Shown one piece after another: positions 24,161-34,930 of a DNA stretch of 64,000 bases. How positions within the stretch are numbered: position 1 is the first letter of the stretch; every line of letters begins with the position of its first letter. The translations under genes were made by a program, and so were the position numbers. The notes below the pieces were generated by a model. It worked only from the letters and a program-made list of their open reading frames with translations. It was not told where the DNA came from and did no database searches. Origin of the DNA: Ceratotherium simum simum (lineage: Eukaryota; Chordata; Mammalia; Perissodactyla; Rhinocerotidae); the NCBI RefSeq assembly GCF_000283155.1, contig NW_004454178.1, positions 3,281,318-3,345,317 of the forward strand, read 5' to 3'.

Positions 24161-24452
24161 AAAAATATCTACATGTTGGGGCCGGCCCGGTGGCGCAAGT
24201 GGTTAAGTGCGCGCGCTCTGCTGCGGCGGCCCGGGGTTCGCCGGTTTGGATCCCGGGCGCGCACCGACGCACTGCTTGGCAAGCCATGCTGTGGCGGCGT
24301 CCCATAAAAAGTAAAGGAAGATGGGCACGGATGTTAGCCCAGGGCCAGTCTTCCTCAGCAAAAAAGAGGAGGATTGGCATTGGATGTTAGCTCAGGGCTG
24401 GTCCTCCTCATAAAAAAAATAAAAAATAAAAAAATAAAAATATCTACATGTT
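24161..24452 (+). mobile_element. Young ERE1 SINE with perfect duplication
   Basis: A near-consensus ERE1: head GGGGCCGGCCCGGTGGCGCA at 24179, CpG-rich CGCGCGCTCTGCTGCGGCGG, B-box region GTTTGGATCCCGG, AAGCCATGCTGTGGCGGCG, then two GGATGTTAGC blocks and an (A)nT tail to 24435. The duplication AAAAATATCTACATGTT is identical at 24161-24177 and 24436-24452. Intact CpGs and the perfect duplication indicate recent insertion. The frames at 24159-24390 are SINE shadows. Confidence 0.95.
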
Positions 24453-24474
24453 ATTTTAGGTCACAATATATAAT

Positions 24475-24580
24475 CTTTATGACTATAGATGGGTTACATA
24501 ACCTCTCTGAGCCTCTTGTCTCTTTAAAAATGGAGAAAATATCTAAGTTGTCAGGATTAAATGAGACAATTACATAAACA
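24475..24580 (+). mobile_element. MIR 3' fragment
   Basis: GGGTTACATAACCTCTCTGA, then GCCTCTTGTCTCTTTAAAAA, TGGAGAAAATATCTAAGTTG and GGATTAAATGAGACAATTAC match the MIR 3' part (aagttacttaacctctctgagcctc, catctgtaaaatgggga, aggattaaatgagataa). Confidence 0.7.
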
Positions 24581-25352
24581 AATATTTGCTGACTTCTTAA
24601 TTCCAACCATAAACTGTAATAGACACTGAGTATACAGTAATGAACAATCCCTATTTGTCACAGAGCTGTAGTGAAGAAGACAGCCCAAAACCCATGTATA
24701 ATTACAGCTTTTGATAAACTCTCTCATGGACAGCGACGGCCATAGTTTTTCCTCTTCAACATGTTTTTCCTGTCACCCTTCTCCTATTAACAACATTTTT
24801 CATTTTTCAACTGAATCTCTTCCCAGGAATTCTTGTAAACTGACCCCTCTGCCTACCTATGGCCGGAGTAACCATATGAGGCATCCCTAGTCAATAAGTT
24901 GACCTTATTTCCTTATTCACAGTGGTGGGGACTATCTACCAAGAGGCAGGCTCTTTGTAGTGAGAACACAACTATGAAGGTAATATGAAAGCAGAACTGC
25001 TTTGAGCCCTTTTAGTCACAATTTTGGAAAAATCTGGCTAAGAAGGAAGCCCAAAGAGAGAAAACTGGAGCTGAGATATTAAGACAGTGAGACAGTGTCC
25101 TAGTGACATGGGCTCACCCCTGGATCTATGTGTGTTTAAAGCCCAAAACATTCCAGGACTTCTCATTTTTGTGAGCCAACAAAATCCCTTTGCTAAGCTA
25201 ATTTAGGCTAGATTTCAATCATCTACAACCAAAAGGGCTATAACATAAAGGTACAGAGGACAATGGTATAGTAAAATGGGGATAGGCCAGTGCTTCAAGC
25301 AGAGAATATACCATGAAGGCTCTGTATGAGATAAGAAGATGTCAGTGTGTTT
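24581..25352. other. Unique non-coding DNA, no gene seen
   Basis: Nothing recognisable apart from a faint ancient-repeat trace at 24585-24680. Confidence 0.45.
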
Positions 25353-25411
25353 GAGGTATATACTAGGAATTCATAGTATATACCTCATATACATTCATAT
25401 ATACTATGAAT
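25353..25411. repeat. Compound inverted repeat (two overlapping hairpins)
   Basis: GAGGTATATACTA (25353-25365) is followed after 8 bases by its exact reverse complement TAGTATATACCTC (25374-25386). The central ATTCATAGTATATA (25369-25382) also has an exact reverse complement, TATATACTATGAAT, at 25398-25411. The middle segment can therefore pair with either flank. Confidence 0.9.
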
Positions 25412-25834
25412 ATAATAATATTATCACTGTCACATAACTATAACTCTTTAGAGCTTCTTTGAGGTCTTGATTTGAGAAATGATACTCCCGCCTAAAGAGA
25501 TGCTCCTCCAGAACATCTTTTCATTTGTGATTTGTATTTTATTCTATTGGGCTATCAATGGAAGGGCTTCTTCTAAATGCAGATGTCATACAGAAAGGTA
25601 GGAGAGAGAAAGGCTTAGATAGGAGAAAGTGTAGAGAGTGGGAGTCCTTAGTGAGCCACTAGGCTGGGAGCCTTGGGAAACCCAAGGACTCTGTAGGAAA
25701 AAGGAGGCTCCTGACATAGCTGAGCAGAACACTGGAAAGGAAAGAAACTAAAAACAAAAAGGACCTAATCCCCAATTTTGCCTAAGCCCAGCCCCAGCTA
25801 CACAATCCATCATACAATGAAATGAGGGTGGTTT
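25412..25834. other. Unique non-coding DNA, no gene seen
   Basis: No coding or repeat signature recognised. Confidence 0.45.
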
Positions 25835-26318
25835 AAAATATCTCTCTCTCTGTCTCTATGTGTTTGTTTATTGTTGTTATTATCTACTACTTAATGAAGG
25901 AAATCATATGGTATTTGACCTTCTCCTTCTGACTTATTTCACTTTGCATAATACCCTCAATGTCCATCCATCTTGTCACAAATAGCTGGATTTCATTGTT
26001 TCTTATGGCTGAGTAGTATTCCATTGTGTATATATACCACATCTTCTTTATCCATTTGTCCCTTGATGGGCACTTAGGTTGCTTCCAAGTCTTGGCTATT
26101 GGATTGGTGGTTACCAGAGGGGAAGGGGGGAGGGAAGAGGGCAAAAGGGATAATTCGGCACATGTGTGTGGTGATGGGTTATAATTAGTATTTGGGTGGT
26201 GAACATGATGTAATCTATGCAGAAATAAAAGTATAATGATGTACACCTGAAATTTATACAATGTTATAAACCAATGTTACTGCAATAAACAAAAAATTAA
26301 AAAAAAAATTTCGCTCTC
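25835..26318. mobile_element. 5'-inverted (twin-primed) short L1 insertion
   Basis: 25849-26100 is L1 in reverse orientation: the ORF2 C-terminal region through the start of the 3' UTR, read on the minus strand. 26101-26304 is the adjoining L1 3' UTR in forward orientation with an A-rich tail. Put in register, the two segments cover one continuous L1 3' end, with the break at the 'gagacagaga / attggtgg' point. The flanks AAAATATCTCTCTC (25835-25848) and AAAATTTCGCTCTC (26305-26318) are a 14-bp duplication with two mismatches. The preceding TTT gives a TT/AAAA L1 endonuclease site. The 124-codon minus frame at 25887-26261 is partly L1 ORF2 and not a gene. Confidence 0.9.
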
Positions 26319-27639
26319 CACTAATATTAACTGAAAAACTTGTGTTTTTTTTTTTTTTAAATGAATTTAGTAACTTTGAAATCTGCCTTCACTTGTTTAT
26401 TCTGATTGTTTTAGAGTAAACAGTCATGAGACAGTCTGATAGACGGTATTCTTTCTAGGTGGAGAACTCCTGAATTCATAAAGCTGATAACTAGAGTATT
26501 TTTGGAGAATTGACAGTTACCTTGACTAACAGAAGTTACATTTAGCAAAATAGAACGGATTCATGAGAAATGCTCTGAGTTAGTAGATATCTGACGGAGA
26601 ATTTATAATTGCCAAAATTCTTTACAGGGTATTTGGTGCAATACCTCAGAATGCTGAGTCAGCAATGGTTACTCAACAAACTCCCCTTACAGTCTTTCTC
26701 TGTATCTCTGGTGCCTATCAGTATAGTACCTGAGCGAGACTGTTTAACTCAAAGGGAGTTTTTGCCTGAAGGAGGACAGCAGAATTGGGCCCAATGGGAG
26801 TTCTGGCTGAGTACCTGAGGGCAGAATTTAGTCTACTGGAAGGGCAGTTACCAGCTAGGGATTTAACTAGTACAACAAAGTTTTAAGGAAGAAAGAAAGT
26901 GACAATATTATAGGAGCCTTTTTGTTCCTTCCCTTTTCCCGAGTAGAGTTATTTTGATAAAACAAAACTCAAAAAACTGAATTGGAGAGACTAGCTCTAA
27001 ATTATGGCATCTTGAAATGAGAATTTCAATGTGTGAGCCTTGAATATCATTCAGATCTTCTATCACACAGATTCTATAGAAGATTTAACTGAGGCCAAAC
27101 TTGACAGCCATACAAAAGGCAGTATGAAAACATGAGGGAAATTTCTCCCCTATCTCTAGCATATATCTAAACCCTTTACTATGAAAATGCCACATAAAGC
27201 CAAGAATTCATATAACCAAATTAGCAGTCTTTTTGAGATTATAAAAAAAAGAATATAACAAATAACAAACACCCTATTTTTCCTGCATCATATTATTATC
27301 TGTTTCAGCCTTTTTATTCTTATATTTGTGTTTTTTAAAATGACGTAAGTCATACATGTAGTTTTATACATTTTTTTTTAAAGGCTGGGGAAAGAGGAAT
27401 AAAACAAAGTCCATTTTGACATCCACACATAATCTGTTCTCTTCTTCTCCCATCCCAAAGCCACCACTCTAAGTCTGACCAGTCCCCTTCCAGCTACCCT
27501 TATATACACACATACACACGTATATGCATAATAATACAGGCATTGTTGGATATGAGTGCAGCAATCTTTGCCTTATAAAGTGATTAAGTGAGAGGAATGT
27601 AAGTTTAAAATTCAGGATGTAAATTAAAAATTCTAGACT
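26319..27639. other. Unique non-coding DNA, no gene seen
   Basis: No repeat or exon identified; short T and TA/CA runs occur (26344-26358, 27500-27532). The 69-codon frame at 26609-26818 shows no domain. Confidence 0.5.
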
Positions 27640-27810
27640 CATAGACGTCAGCGGGAAGGGATCCTAAAAACCACCTCTCTTGTTTAATAGCTATGGATTC
27701 TGCGCCCCAGGGAAGAGAGCCTCCTTGGGGCACACAGCTAATTAGTGGAAGATTTCCAATGAGGCTAGATCTCTTACTTCCTAGGGAGATGCTTTTTCCA
27801 TGATGACAGG
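27640..27810 (+). mobile_element. MIR-like ancient SINE fragment
   Basis: Order of blocks: GGAAGGGATCCTAAAAACCA, CCTCTCTTGTTTAATAGCTA, GCGCCCCAGGGAAGAGAGCC, GGGGCACACAGCTAATTAGT and GGCTAGATCTCTTACTTCC. This follows 'ggaagggaccttagagatca', 'acagatgaggaaactgagg', 'ccagagag', 'gtcacacagctagt'. The subfamily is not settled. Confidence 0.55.
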
Positions 27811-27939
27811 CCACCAATTGTTAACAGTCACATATCACATGCTAAGCTGTGTTTCTTTTCTTGTGTGTGTGTGTGTTATGTGTGAGGAGTGAAGGCATAT
27901 TAATGGATTAATAGAGTTGACAAAGAGTAAACATCAGTG

Positions 27940-28085
27940 ACATTCTATTCAATGTGACAAATATTCAACATGTACCATGTAGCAGGCATTATGCCAGGCA
28001 GTGTAAGCACAAAGTAGAGCAAAGGAGAAAAAACTGTTATTGTGCATCTTACAGTCTAATAGAACAAGACTGAAACACAACCACA
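27940..28085. mobile_element. Ancient repeat fragment (L2/MIR-era)
   Basis: AAATATTCAACATGTACCAT, GTAGCAGGCATTATGCCAGG and the following AGTAGAGCAAAGGAGAAAAA match the common ancient motif 'aatatttattgagcacctactatgtgccaggcact' with its downstream part. The family is not assigned with certainty. Confidence 0.45.
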
Positions 28086-29185
28086 ACAATGCATGTGTTT
28101 CAGCATGAGTGTGTATGTTTGAGTGTGTAAAAATGATTACTCTAGTTGAAGGTCATAAGAGACCCCAAACAAAAGGTAACTGTTTCCACACCTTAGGGTG
28201 TTTTCTATGGTTACTTCTTCCAAATATTACCTCTACAACCCACACTGGCTGATGACCCAGGAACCTTTTTATGAAGGAGAGCTGTGCTTCAGCCTTTTAG
28301 CCCTGACTAGTTGCACCATAAGACCCTTATCTGCCCAAGCATGCTTAAGATTGAAACAGCTTTTACACAGCCCATGGCAACAACACTTCCTATAGACTGT
28401 ACTAATTAGTAAAAGAGAACACAGAGGTACAGACGATTCTAAGGAACTCTTACGAGTATAAATTTATAGTCCTGCATATATTTTAATCAGCTTTAGCATA
28501 ATCCTATCATGTATTTTAAAAAGGCTTTATACTGGATATTTTTTCATGGAAAGTGAACAATTTGCATTAAAATTAAGTTAATTTCATTGATAATAGTCAA
28601 TTAGGCCCATTTACACAAGGATGATAAAATATGCTTTAAATGTATGGTTGCATCACAGTTTCTTTGAGTTTGTTCTTTCAAACATTATCTCAGTACCTGT
28701 ATATATATATATGTTTTTTCTTTTTTTATGTGGAAGTCAATTAGTTAGATGTAGTAAGCAGCACAGTGCTAGACACAAAGCAGGTACTCAAAAACAATCA
28801 TTTGATTAACATTACATATTTGTGGGTTTTTTCTGGATTACAAAGTCTGAATATCTTTAACTATATACTAACTTAAATCAAATACTTAGTTAACTAGAGA
28901 AATCAAATTTAACAGATTGTATAGCAAATTCCTAAGATGTATTCTCCTCATACCATCATAAATATTTTCAGGATGTTTAATTCTATTTTTCAAAAGTATT
29001 TTATCAGGCTTCTTCAGAACAAATGAAGTGAATGGAAAATGACAGAGAAAAGGAGAATAGTTTGTAGTTTGTTTGTGGGCTGTTACAATTAATTTTCCCG
29101 TGTGTCTTCTGGAATATATATATATATATATATACATGATTACTTTATTCCCAAAGAAAACACTAATATAACTAAAAGTTATTGA
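28086..29185. other. Unique non-coding DNA with short microsatellites
   Basis: Nothing coding was seen. A TA run lies at 28699-28712, a possible L2/MIR end (CAGCACAGTGCTAGACACAA) at 28755-28800, and (AT)n at 29112-29136. Confidence 0.45.
29112..29136. repeat. (AT)n microsatellite
   Basis: About 12 uninterrupted AT units ending in ACATG. Likely length-polymorphic. Confidence 0.9.
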
Positions 29186-29189
29186 GGTC

Positions 29190-29285
29190 AGATATTTTAC
29201 TTATGTTATAGAATTCATCATCATACCACTTTATGACGTAGATAGTATTTGTTTTATAGCTGAGGGAACAGAGGTTAAACAGCAA
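29190..29285 (+). mobile_element. MIR core fragment
   Basis: TTATGACGTAGATAGTATTT, then GTTTTATAGCTGAGGGAACA and GAGGTTAAACAGCAA, match the MIR core (ctatgaggtaggtactatt, ttttacagatgaggaaactg, gaggttaagt). Confidence 0.6.
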
Positions 29286-31169
29286 TAATCTTTAATTTCT
29301 TTGGCTGTTAATTCTGGAACCGAATTTCTTGAAAAAGCTAATTTTTGCTTTTTTTTTCATTTGTCTGAAAAAGAAACAATTCTGAATTCAAAAAATCCAA
29401 CTGTTTCAATTACTAAACACCTTTTCTGACTTCTCCTTATGATTTCCAGCTCCCCAAAATGCCTCTGACTTAAAGATTTCTGTATATATTTTCAAAGTAT
29501 AGTTTAAAATCATACGTTTATTTTATAATCAGAAAGAAATTTGGAAAAGATCTTCTCCAACCTTTTAGTTTTATAAATAAAGAATGAAGTTTAGAGAATT
29601 AAAATAGTTTGCTTAATATTAGAATTTGTTAGTGGCAGAAATGTAACTAGAACTTAATTCTTACCATTAGTTCAATGATCTCTGAACATTCCAGCAATTA
29701 CTAGAATTAATACTGTGATGCTGATTCCTATTAGTAAGAATATCATAAATAAAAATAGTAATGATATAATCAAGCATGACAGTACCCCTATTCAAATTAG
29801 TTTAGACCCCAAATCAACCAACCTGAAAAAATTACAACAAATACAATTGGATAATAGAAAAATATTTATATTTAATTATAAATACACAGTAGTAAACAGT
29901 TTAGATTGTTGACACTTTCAATGACCATTGCTGCAACAGTATCACAGTGTTTGTAGAAAGAAAAAAGAATAGTGAAAAGTTTTGCAACCTACTAAACATT
30001 TTGACCCTTCCTGTGTGAAACTAAAACGTTAACTTGAGGATTTAAATTTTATGTATCTATAAATGTAATGAATAGATTAAGTAAAAATATGTCTAAAACT
30101 CAAGAAGAGATTGCTTTCAATTTCATTTTTTTAATACAAGGTAGTGAACTGAAATCAAATCAACAAACCAGAAAGGGTCCCAAGATCTCTTACTGTAAGT
30201 ATACACATGCATAACTCCTAGAAAATGAAAATATAAATGGTGTTAAACCAATTAAACAACGTGGCCATTAGACTGAGGGGCTCTAACACCACGGTAGCCT
30301 ATGTAAGGCAAACCAAAATTATTGTCTTAAGTTAGCAAAATAACTGAACTACGAGAATTAAGGACAGTACAACAAAACCAAATTTTAAAACAATACACAT
30401 ATATAAATAATATAGCTCTGTTTTCCCAGTCTAAACAGCTTCAAAAGTCGGGTTAGAAAAGTGAATGACTGCAGGGAGCTGGATAGAGTGTAAAAATTTG
30501 GATGCATAAATCTCATTCAGGTTCACTTCCATATGCCTGGAGGGCAAAGCCAGGCATGAAACCTTCACGTGTTACCTACTGAACTGGGTCATACGTGGCG
30601 ATATTTGCTGTATGGTCCTGTGATGAGGCAGCATAGGGAGAACCAGCTGGCCAAGGCTAATGCACCATCTGGGCTGAAAAAATATTGCCAGTTCCATTGG
30701 CAGAGGGGGAGGAGTGAATTTGTAATCAAGCTATAAATCACAAGCAGATCTTGCAAGTTGTCAATTAAAATTCTGATATATCGATGTCCTCAATGCATGG
30801 GTGACTTCTTGCTTTTTAAATATCACTATTTACATAATAAAACCCTTTTAAATATCAATCTTTACCTAATAAAAAATTACTTAAAGTATGCATAAGAAAT
30901 AAATCAGTACATTAAGAAATGTGACTTAGAATATTAAAAAAAAAAAAGGAAGAACAGACAGATTGGTTGATCATACAACTGTGGTGGAATTCCTGAGCAT
31001 CCGAATGACATAGATTTTAACTTTAAATTTTGAAATTTAAATTGAGAGACTTTTCACTGACTATTATCTTCATGCTTTTCTCTGTCCCAAATGAGAAGAA
31101 AATCCATACACTAGCACTTATTTTTTCATAGACACACACGCAAATTATTGTCCACCACAACGTCATGAT
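29286..31169. other. Unique AT-rich non-coding DNA, no gene seen
   Basis: No exon or transposon recognised. A candidate conserved element at 30520-30800 is listed separately. Confidence 0.5.
30520..30800. promoter_or_regulatory. Candidate conserved non-coding element
   Basis: Non-repetitive sequence less AT-rich than its flanks, with CCTACTGAACTGGGTCATAC, AAAATATTGCCAGTTCC, GCTATAAATCACAAGCAGAT and the homeodomain-like TGTCAATTA (30759-30767). No transposon match was recognised. A regulatory role is inferred from texture only. Confidence 0.3.
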
Positions 31170-31370
31170 CTAGTCAAAAGAACAAGGGTCGGGGTCAGAT
31201 AAACCTGAGCTCAAGTCTCTGTTCTGTTGCTTATCAGTTCCATGGCATTGTGCAAATTAATCTGTGAATCACAGTGATGCTACAGTGACGTGGGAAGGGT
31301 TAACAATAATATATGTAAAGTAACTGGAACATAGTAGCAGCTCAGTAAATGACATCTGTATTACTGTGAT
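31170..31370 (+). mobile_element. MIR SINE
   Basis: GGGTCGGGGTCAGATAAACC, TGAGCTCAAGTCTCTGTTCT, GTTGCTTATCAGTTCCATGG, then GTAAAGTAACTGGAACATAG and TAGCAGCTCAGTAAATG. The order matches MIR from 'tcagacagacctgggttcaaatcc' through 'cttaccagctgtgtg' to 'agcgctcaataaatg'. An inactive ancient SINE. Confidence 0.75.
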
Positions 31371-34300
31371 GCAGGGAAATGATACATTTGCACAGTCTTT
31401 GATTTAAATGCTGTGTGTGTCATTTCTAATCAGAGTAAACATATGAATTTTAGTCAGAAAGCAGAGAACATAAAACTCAAACTGATTAGCCCTAAAATTT
31501 TGCCAGCCCTTCATCAAATTCATCACCAGGTTTTATGCAGTCAACTTCTACTGTTTTTATTTTTTAATTTATTTTTTGAAGTTATCTCAATCAGATGACC
31601 CTAGGATTGATAAAGCTCTGTTGTCCATCTATAAAAACTTCTAGGCTAATCACTAGACAGGACAACTCAATCAATAGTTACTATGCATTGAGCACTCAGT
31701 ATGTGAACAGCTCTATATTAGATGCTTTATAAATGTTATTTCAAATTTAAGCTATAATGATATATTAGCAACCATGGGGATCACCACGATGATCAGCATT
31801 CAGACCATGGTTTGATTTGATCAAGGCTGAAGCATCAGAGAGGGCCAGACAGGTATTACAGACCCTTTGCAGCTTCCTACCAATTTCTACTCACCAATAT
31901 ATATCCCCGGGACAACGTAGGATGATTATAGAATGGAACAAGGAAGTTAATCAAGGGGAAGAAAGCAGAGGGCTGATGTTTTCCATTAAGAGAATTTTAT
32001 CTGCCTCTAATCCAGAAAAAGACATTTATATATTCAATTTGAAATGCCATGTATAACAGTTCTTCCGTAATGTGCACAAATATTTCAAGGTCATATACTA
32101 GAATTTGCAGGACTGTCAAAATAAGTGTATTCAAAGGAACAAAATTAAATTAGTATACTCTCTTCAATTTCTTCTCCCTCTGCCTCTGTACTAGACAATC
32201 TGTACCCTCGCTCCCTCTTCCAGCCCACTCTCTACCCTACCCTGTACCTCAGGTGCCTGAGACTGCAACTTGTTGCACACTGGCTTCCATCTGAATGTGA
32301 ACAATCTGAGGAAAACTTCAGGAAGAGTTTGGAGAACAAAAGGGCAGAGACTTCCAAGTATTCACTGGGGTTGGGACCAGGGTGAGGCAAGCAAGGTGCC
32401 CAGGGTGTGAAATTTAAGAAAGAACACACTCGAAGTTACTAACCACACTCATCTACCCCATTTTTGGTGTCAAGTCTGCCAAAGAGTTGGGTACCTCAAC
32501 AACTATAGCTCCCTCAAGATAGGCTCTCCTCGAAGATTCCAACTCTCATTGGGCTCCCAGAGCACTGGTTAGCCCTGAGCGTGGTAGTAACTCACTAATG
32601 TTGCTAATCTTTGCCTCATCATCCCTTATTTACTCTCGTCCTGGCTCATACCTCTTGAGGTTAAATTCTCTTTTTTGCAGGGACCCTGTCTGATAAAGCA
32701 TCACTGTAGAGTTTTAAGTCAACTTACAAATAAGTTGTTATTCATATCTGAGTACAAATTTAGGGCTACTATCATTTCTTGAGTAAACAAATATTTGTAA
32801 GCATCACTATATACACATAAGAAGTGGTCTTAAAACTAATTGGTAGCAATATATAATCCGCTTCAGATTATTGAATAAATCTGTTTTAGCTTTCACTTAA
32901 AATGAATGTGTATGCATGATGCATATGTGCACAAAAAACAATTTATTGAAACAAAAAATCAATTGGTTGTTGGATTTGATTTCTCATTCTTCTTCATCCC
33001 TAACCAAAATGACATTTTTAAACATTAATGAAACCTTTATGATCAAAACAGATCAATTCTGTAGTATAAGTGTGATCCAGTTTTGCCTGTTTCATAAAAG
33101 CTAACAATTTATAATTCACTTTGTCACAAAGGTTATAACACTAAAAGATACATAAGTTTTTGATAAAGGAATTATATATCTAAAGCTAACATTTTCATTT
33201 TGTAAAAGATAAAGTTGAGTGAAATAGACATAGGAAAGACTTGAAAGATCAACAAAACATTATATGATCTGGATATTTAAAAATAACCTTTTACTTAAGC
33301 TTTTTGAAAAATGTGTTTAAATATAGCAAGCCTCTCAAATAAAGTGGAAAATGTTTCCAGAAAAGCTTGAAAGATGATGAAAGAAAAATGTACATAATGT
33401 GCACTAAAATATAATTTTAAATTAAATGTAAATATATATAGAAGGGCCCTTACCACTGATTCCACTATTTGTTTTAAAGATATTTGTGACCAAACTTCCT
33501 TAAAATACTATATAAAAAATAGATAAATGTAAATTAAATGTAAAAATATTTGAATTTTGAAATAAAGTAGCTCCAATCTATCCATAAAAAACAATGAAAT
33601 AGCAAATAAATAAAAATATATCCTTATTTGAAGATAGAAGACAGTGCTAAAATCTGGTGCTTTAATTATGTGTTTGTTTGAAATGTAAAAGATTGGGAAA
33701 AACGTACCATTATCTTACTATAACTCATTCTCTCTAATAGATTCGTAAAAGAAGGATCTTTTGGGAATTGAACATTTATAAAGAACTTAATTAAAAAACA
33801 ATTTGGCCCAGCTCCATAAATCTACATATCCTTTTGAATTTTTTGACTGCTCTAGATAGGACACTGGTCAATGTTACTGATGCTCACCACTTTTGTGTTT
33901 GAAGATCAATCATATTCTATACCATTTGGTAAAGAGATCAATTTCCACATAGAGTGAAATGTCTTATATGAGCTTCATTTCCTGGATAAATATAATCACA
34001 GGTTTGCTTATCTTTCTGTGTAATCTAATGCAGAAGATAAAAATTGGATATTTGCTATACTTTAATTTTCCTATCCATAATTAGAAAACAATATACTATG
34101 TCTATAGTAATACAGTTTCCTTTTGGTATAAAGAGAAACTTGAAAGTAGTTTTCCTTATTAGAGACTATTTTTCCTTAAGGAACCACTAACTAGTTCCTC
34201 AGCCGCTGCCAAGTCTGTAGAGTCCTTTCAAGAACCTCAGTGTAGGTAAAATAAGGGTTTTTCTTCTCTGTTTTATACTCCCGGAAGAACTCAGTACCTC

Positions 34301-34684
34301 CTATGTCTAGCGCACACCATCTTAAACCTTGCTAATGATGCTCACTGAAACCTTTCCATATGCAAGAGTCACTAAGAGCTTCAGTGAAGAAATTAAGGAA
34401 CATGTTCTTTTGCAGATCTGCCTTTACAACATACAGCAAAGTTAGACACAGAGCAAAATGATGTTTTTGTTGAGATGGAAATTAGGTGAGGAGCATTTAA
34501 ATGGATATAGGAGATGTCAGATCAACCAAAGCGTAAGGAATTCCTAATTGGGATGTCAGGTCCTAAATAATTGCTTCAAAGGAGTATACGTCATTTTTTT
34601 CATCCTGGAAATGACACATTAGTCTTTATGTATTCTATAGCAAGTTTCCCTTCATTGTGAAATACTTTTCTCCACATGATGATA
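31371..34684. other. Unique AT-rich non-coding DNA, no gene seen
   Basis: About 3.3 kb. A possible ancient-repeat trace lies at 31670-31750 (ACTATGCATTGAGCACTCAG). The GC-richer part at 32160-32700 has no frame or repeat I recognise. The plus frame at 31817-32056 and the minus frame at 32232-32429 show no domain. Confidence 0.45.
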
Positions 34685-34930
34685 GTAATCATAATAATAG
34701 GTAACATACATTGTGAGCTCAGTTTTCCAAGTGCCAGCCACTGGATTAAAGATTTACGTAGATTATCTTATTTAATCCTCATAAAAATCAGTGAGGTAGA
34801 TATTATAATTACTATCCCATTTTACAAATAAAGAGAGACATAATTAACAACATTTCCCAGATCATTCACAGCTAATAACACAAGAAATTAAACACAGGAA
34901 GTCAAACCACTCTGCTACACTGCTTCCCTA
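34685..34930 (+). mobile_element. MIR SINE, nearly full length
   Basis: AATAATAGGTAACATACATT, AAGTGCCAGCCACTGGATTA, TTATCTTATTTAATCCTCAT, GTGAGGTAGATATTATAATT, CCCATTTTACAAATAAAGAG and CACAGCTAATAACACAAG align in order with MIR from its 5' 'aataatagctaacattta' to 'cacagctagtaag'. Confidence 0.85.

Noticed and set aside
24179..24260. tRNA-like A and B boxes in the EREs as tRNA genes
   Set aside because: They are the polymerase III promoter remnants of tRNA-derived SINEs; no cloverleaf or anticodon arm is intact.
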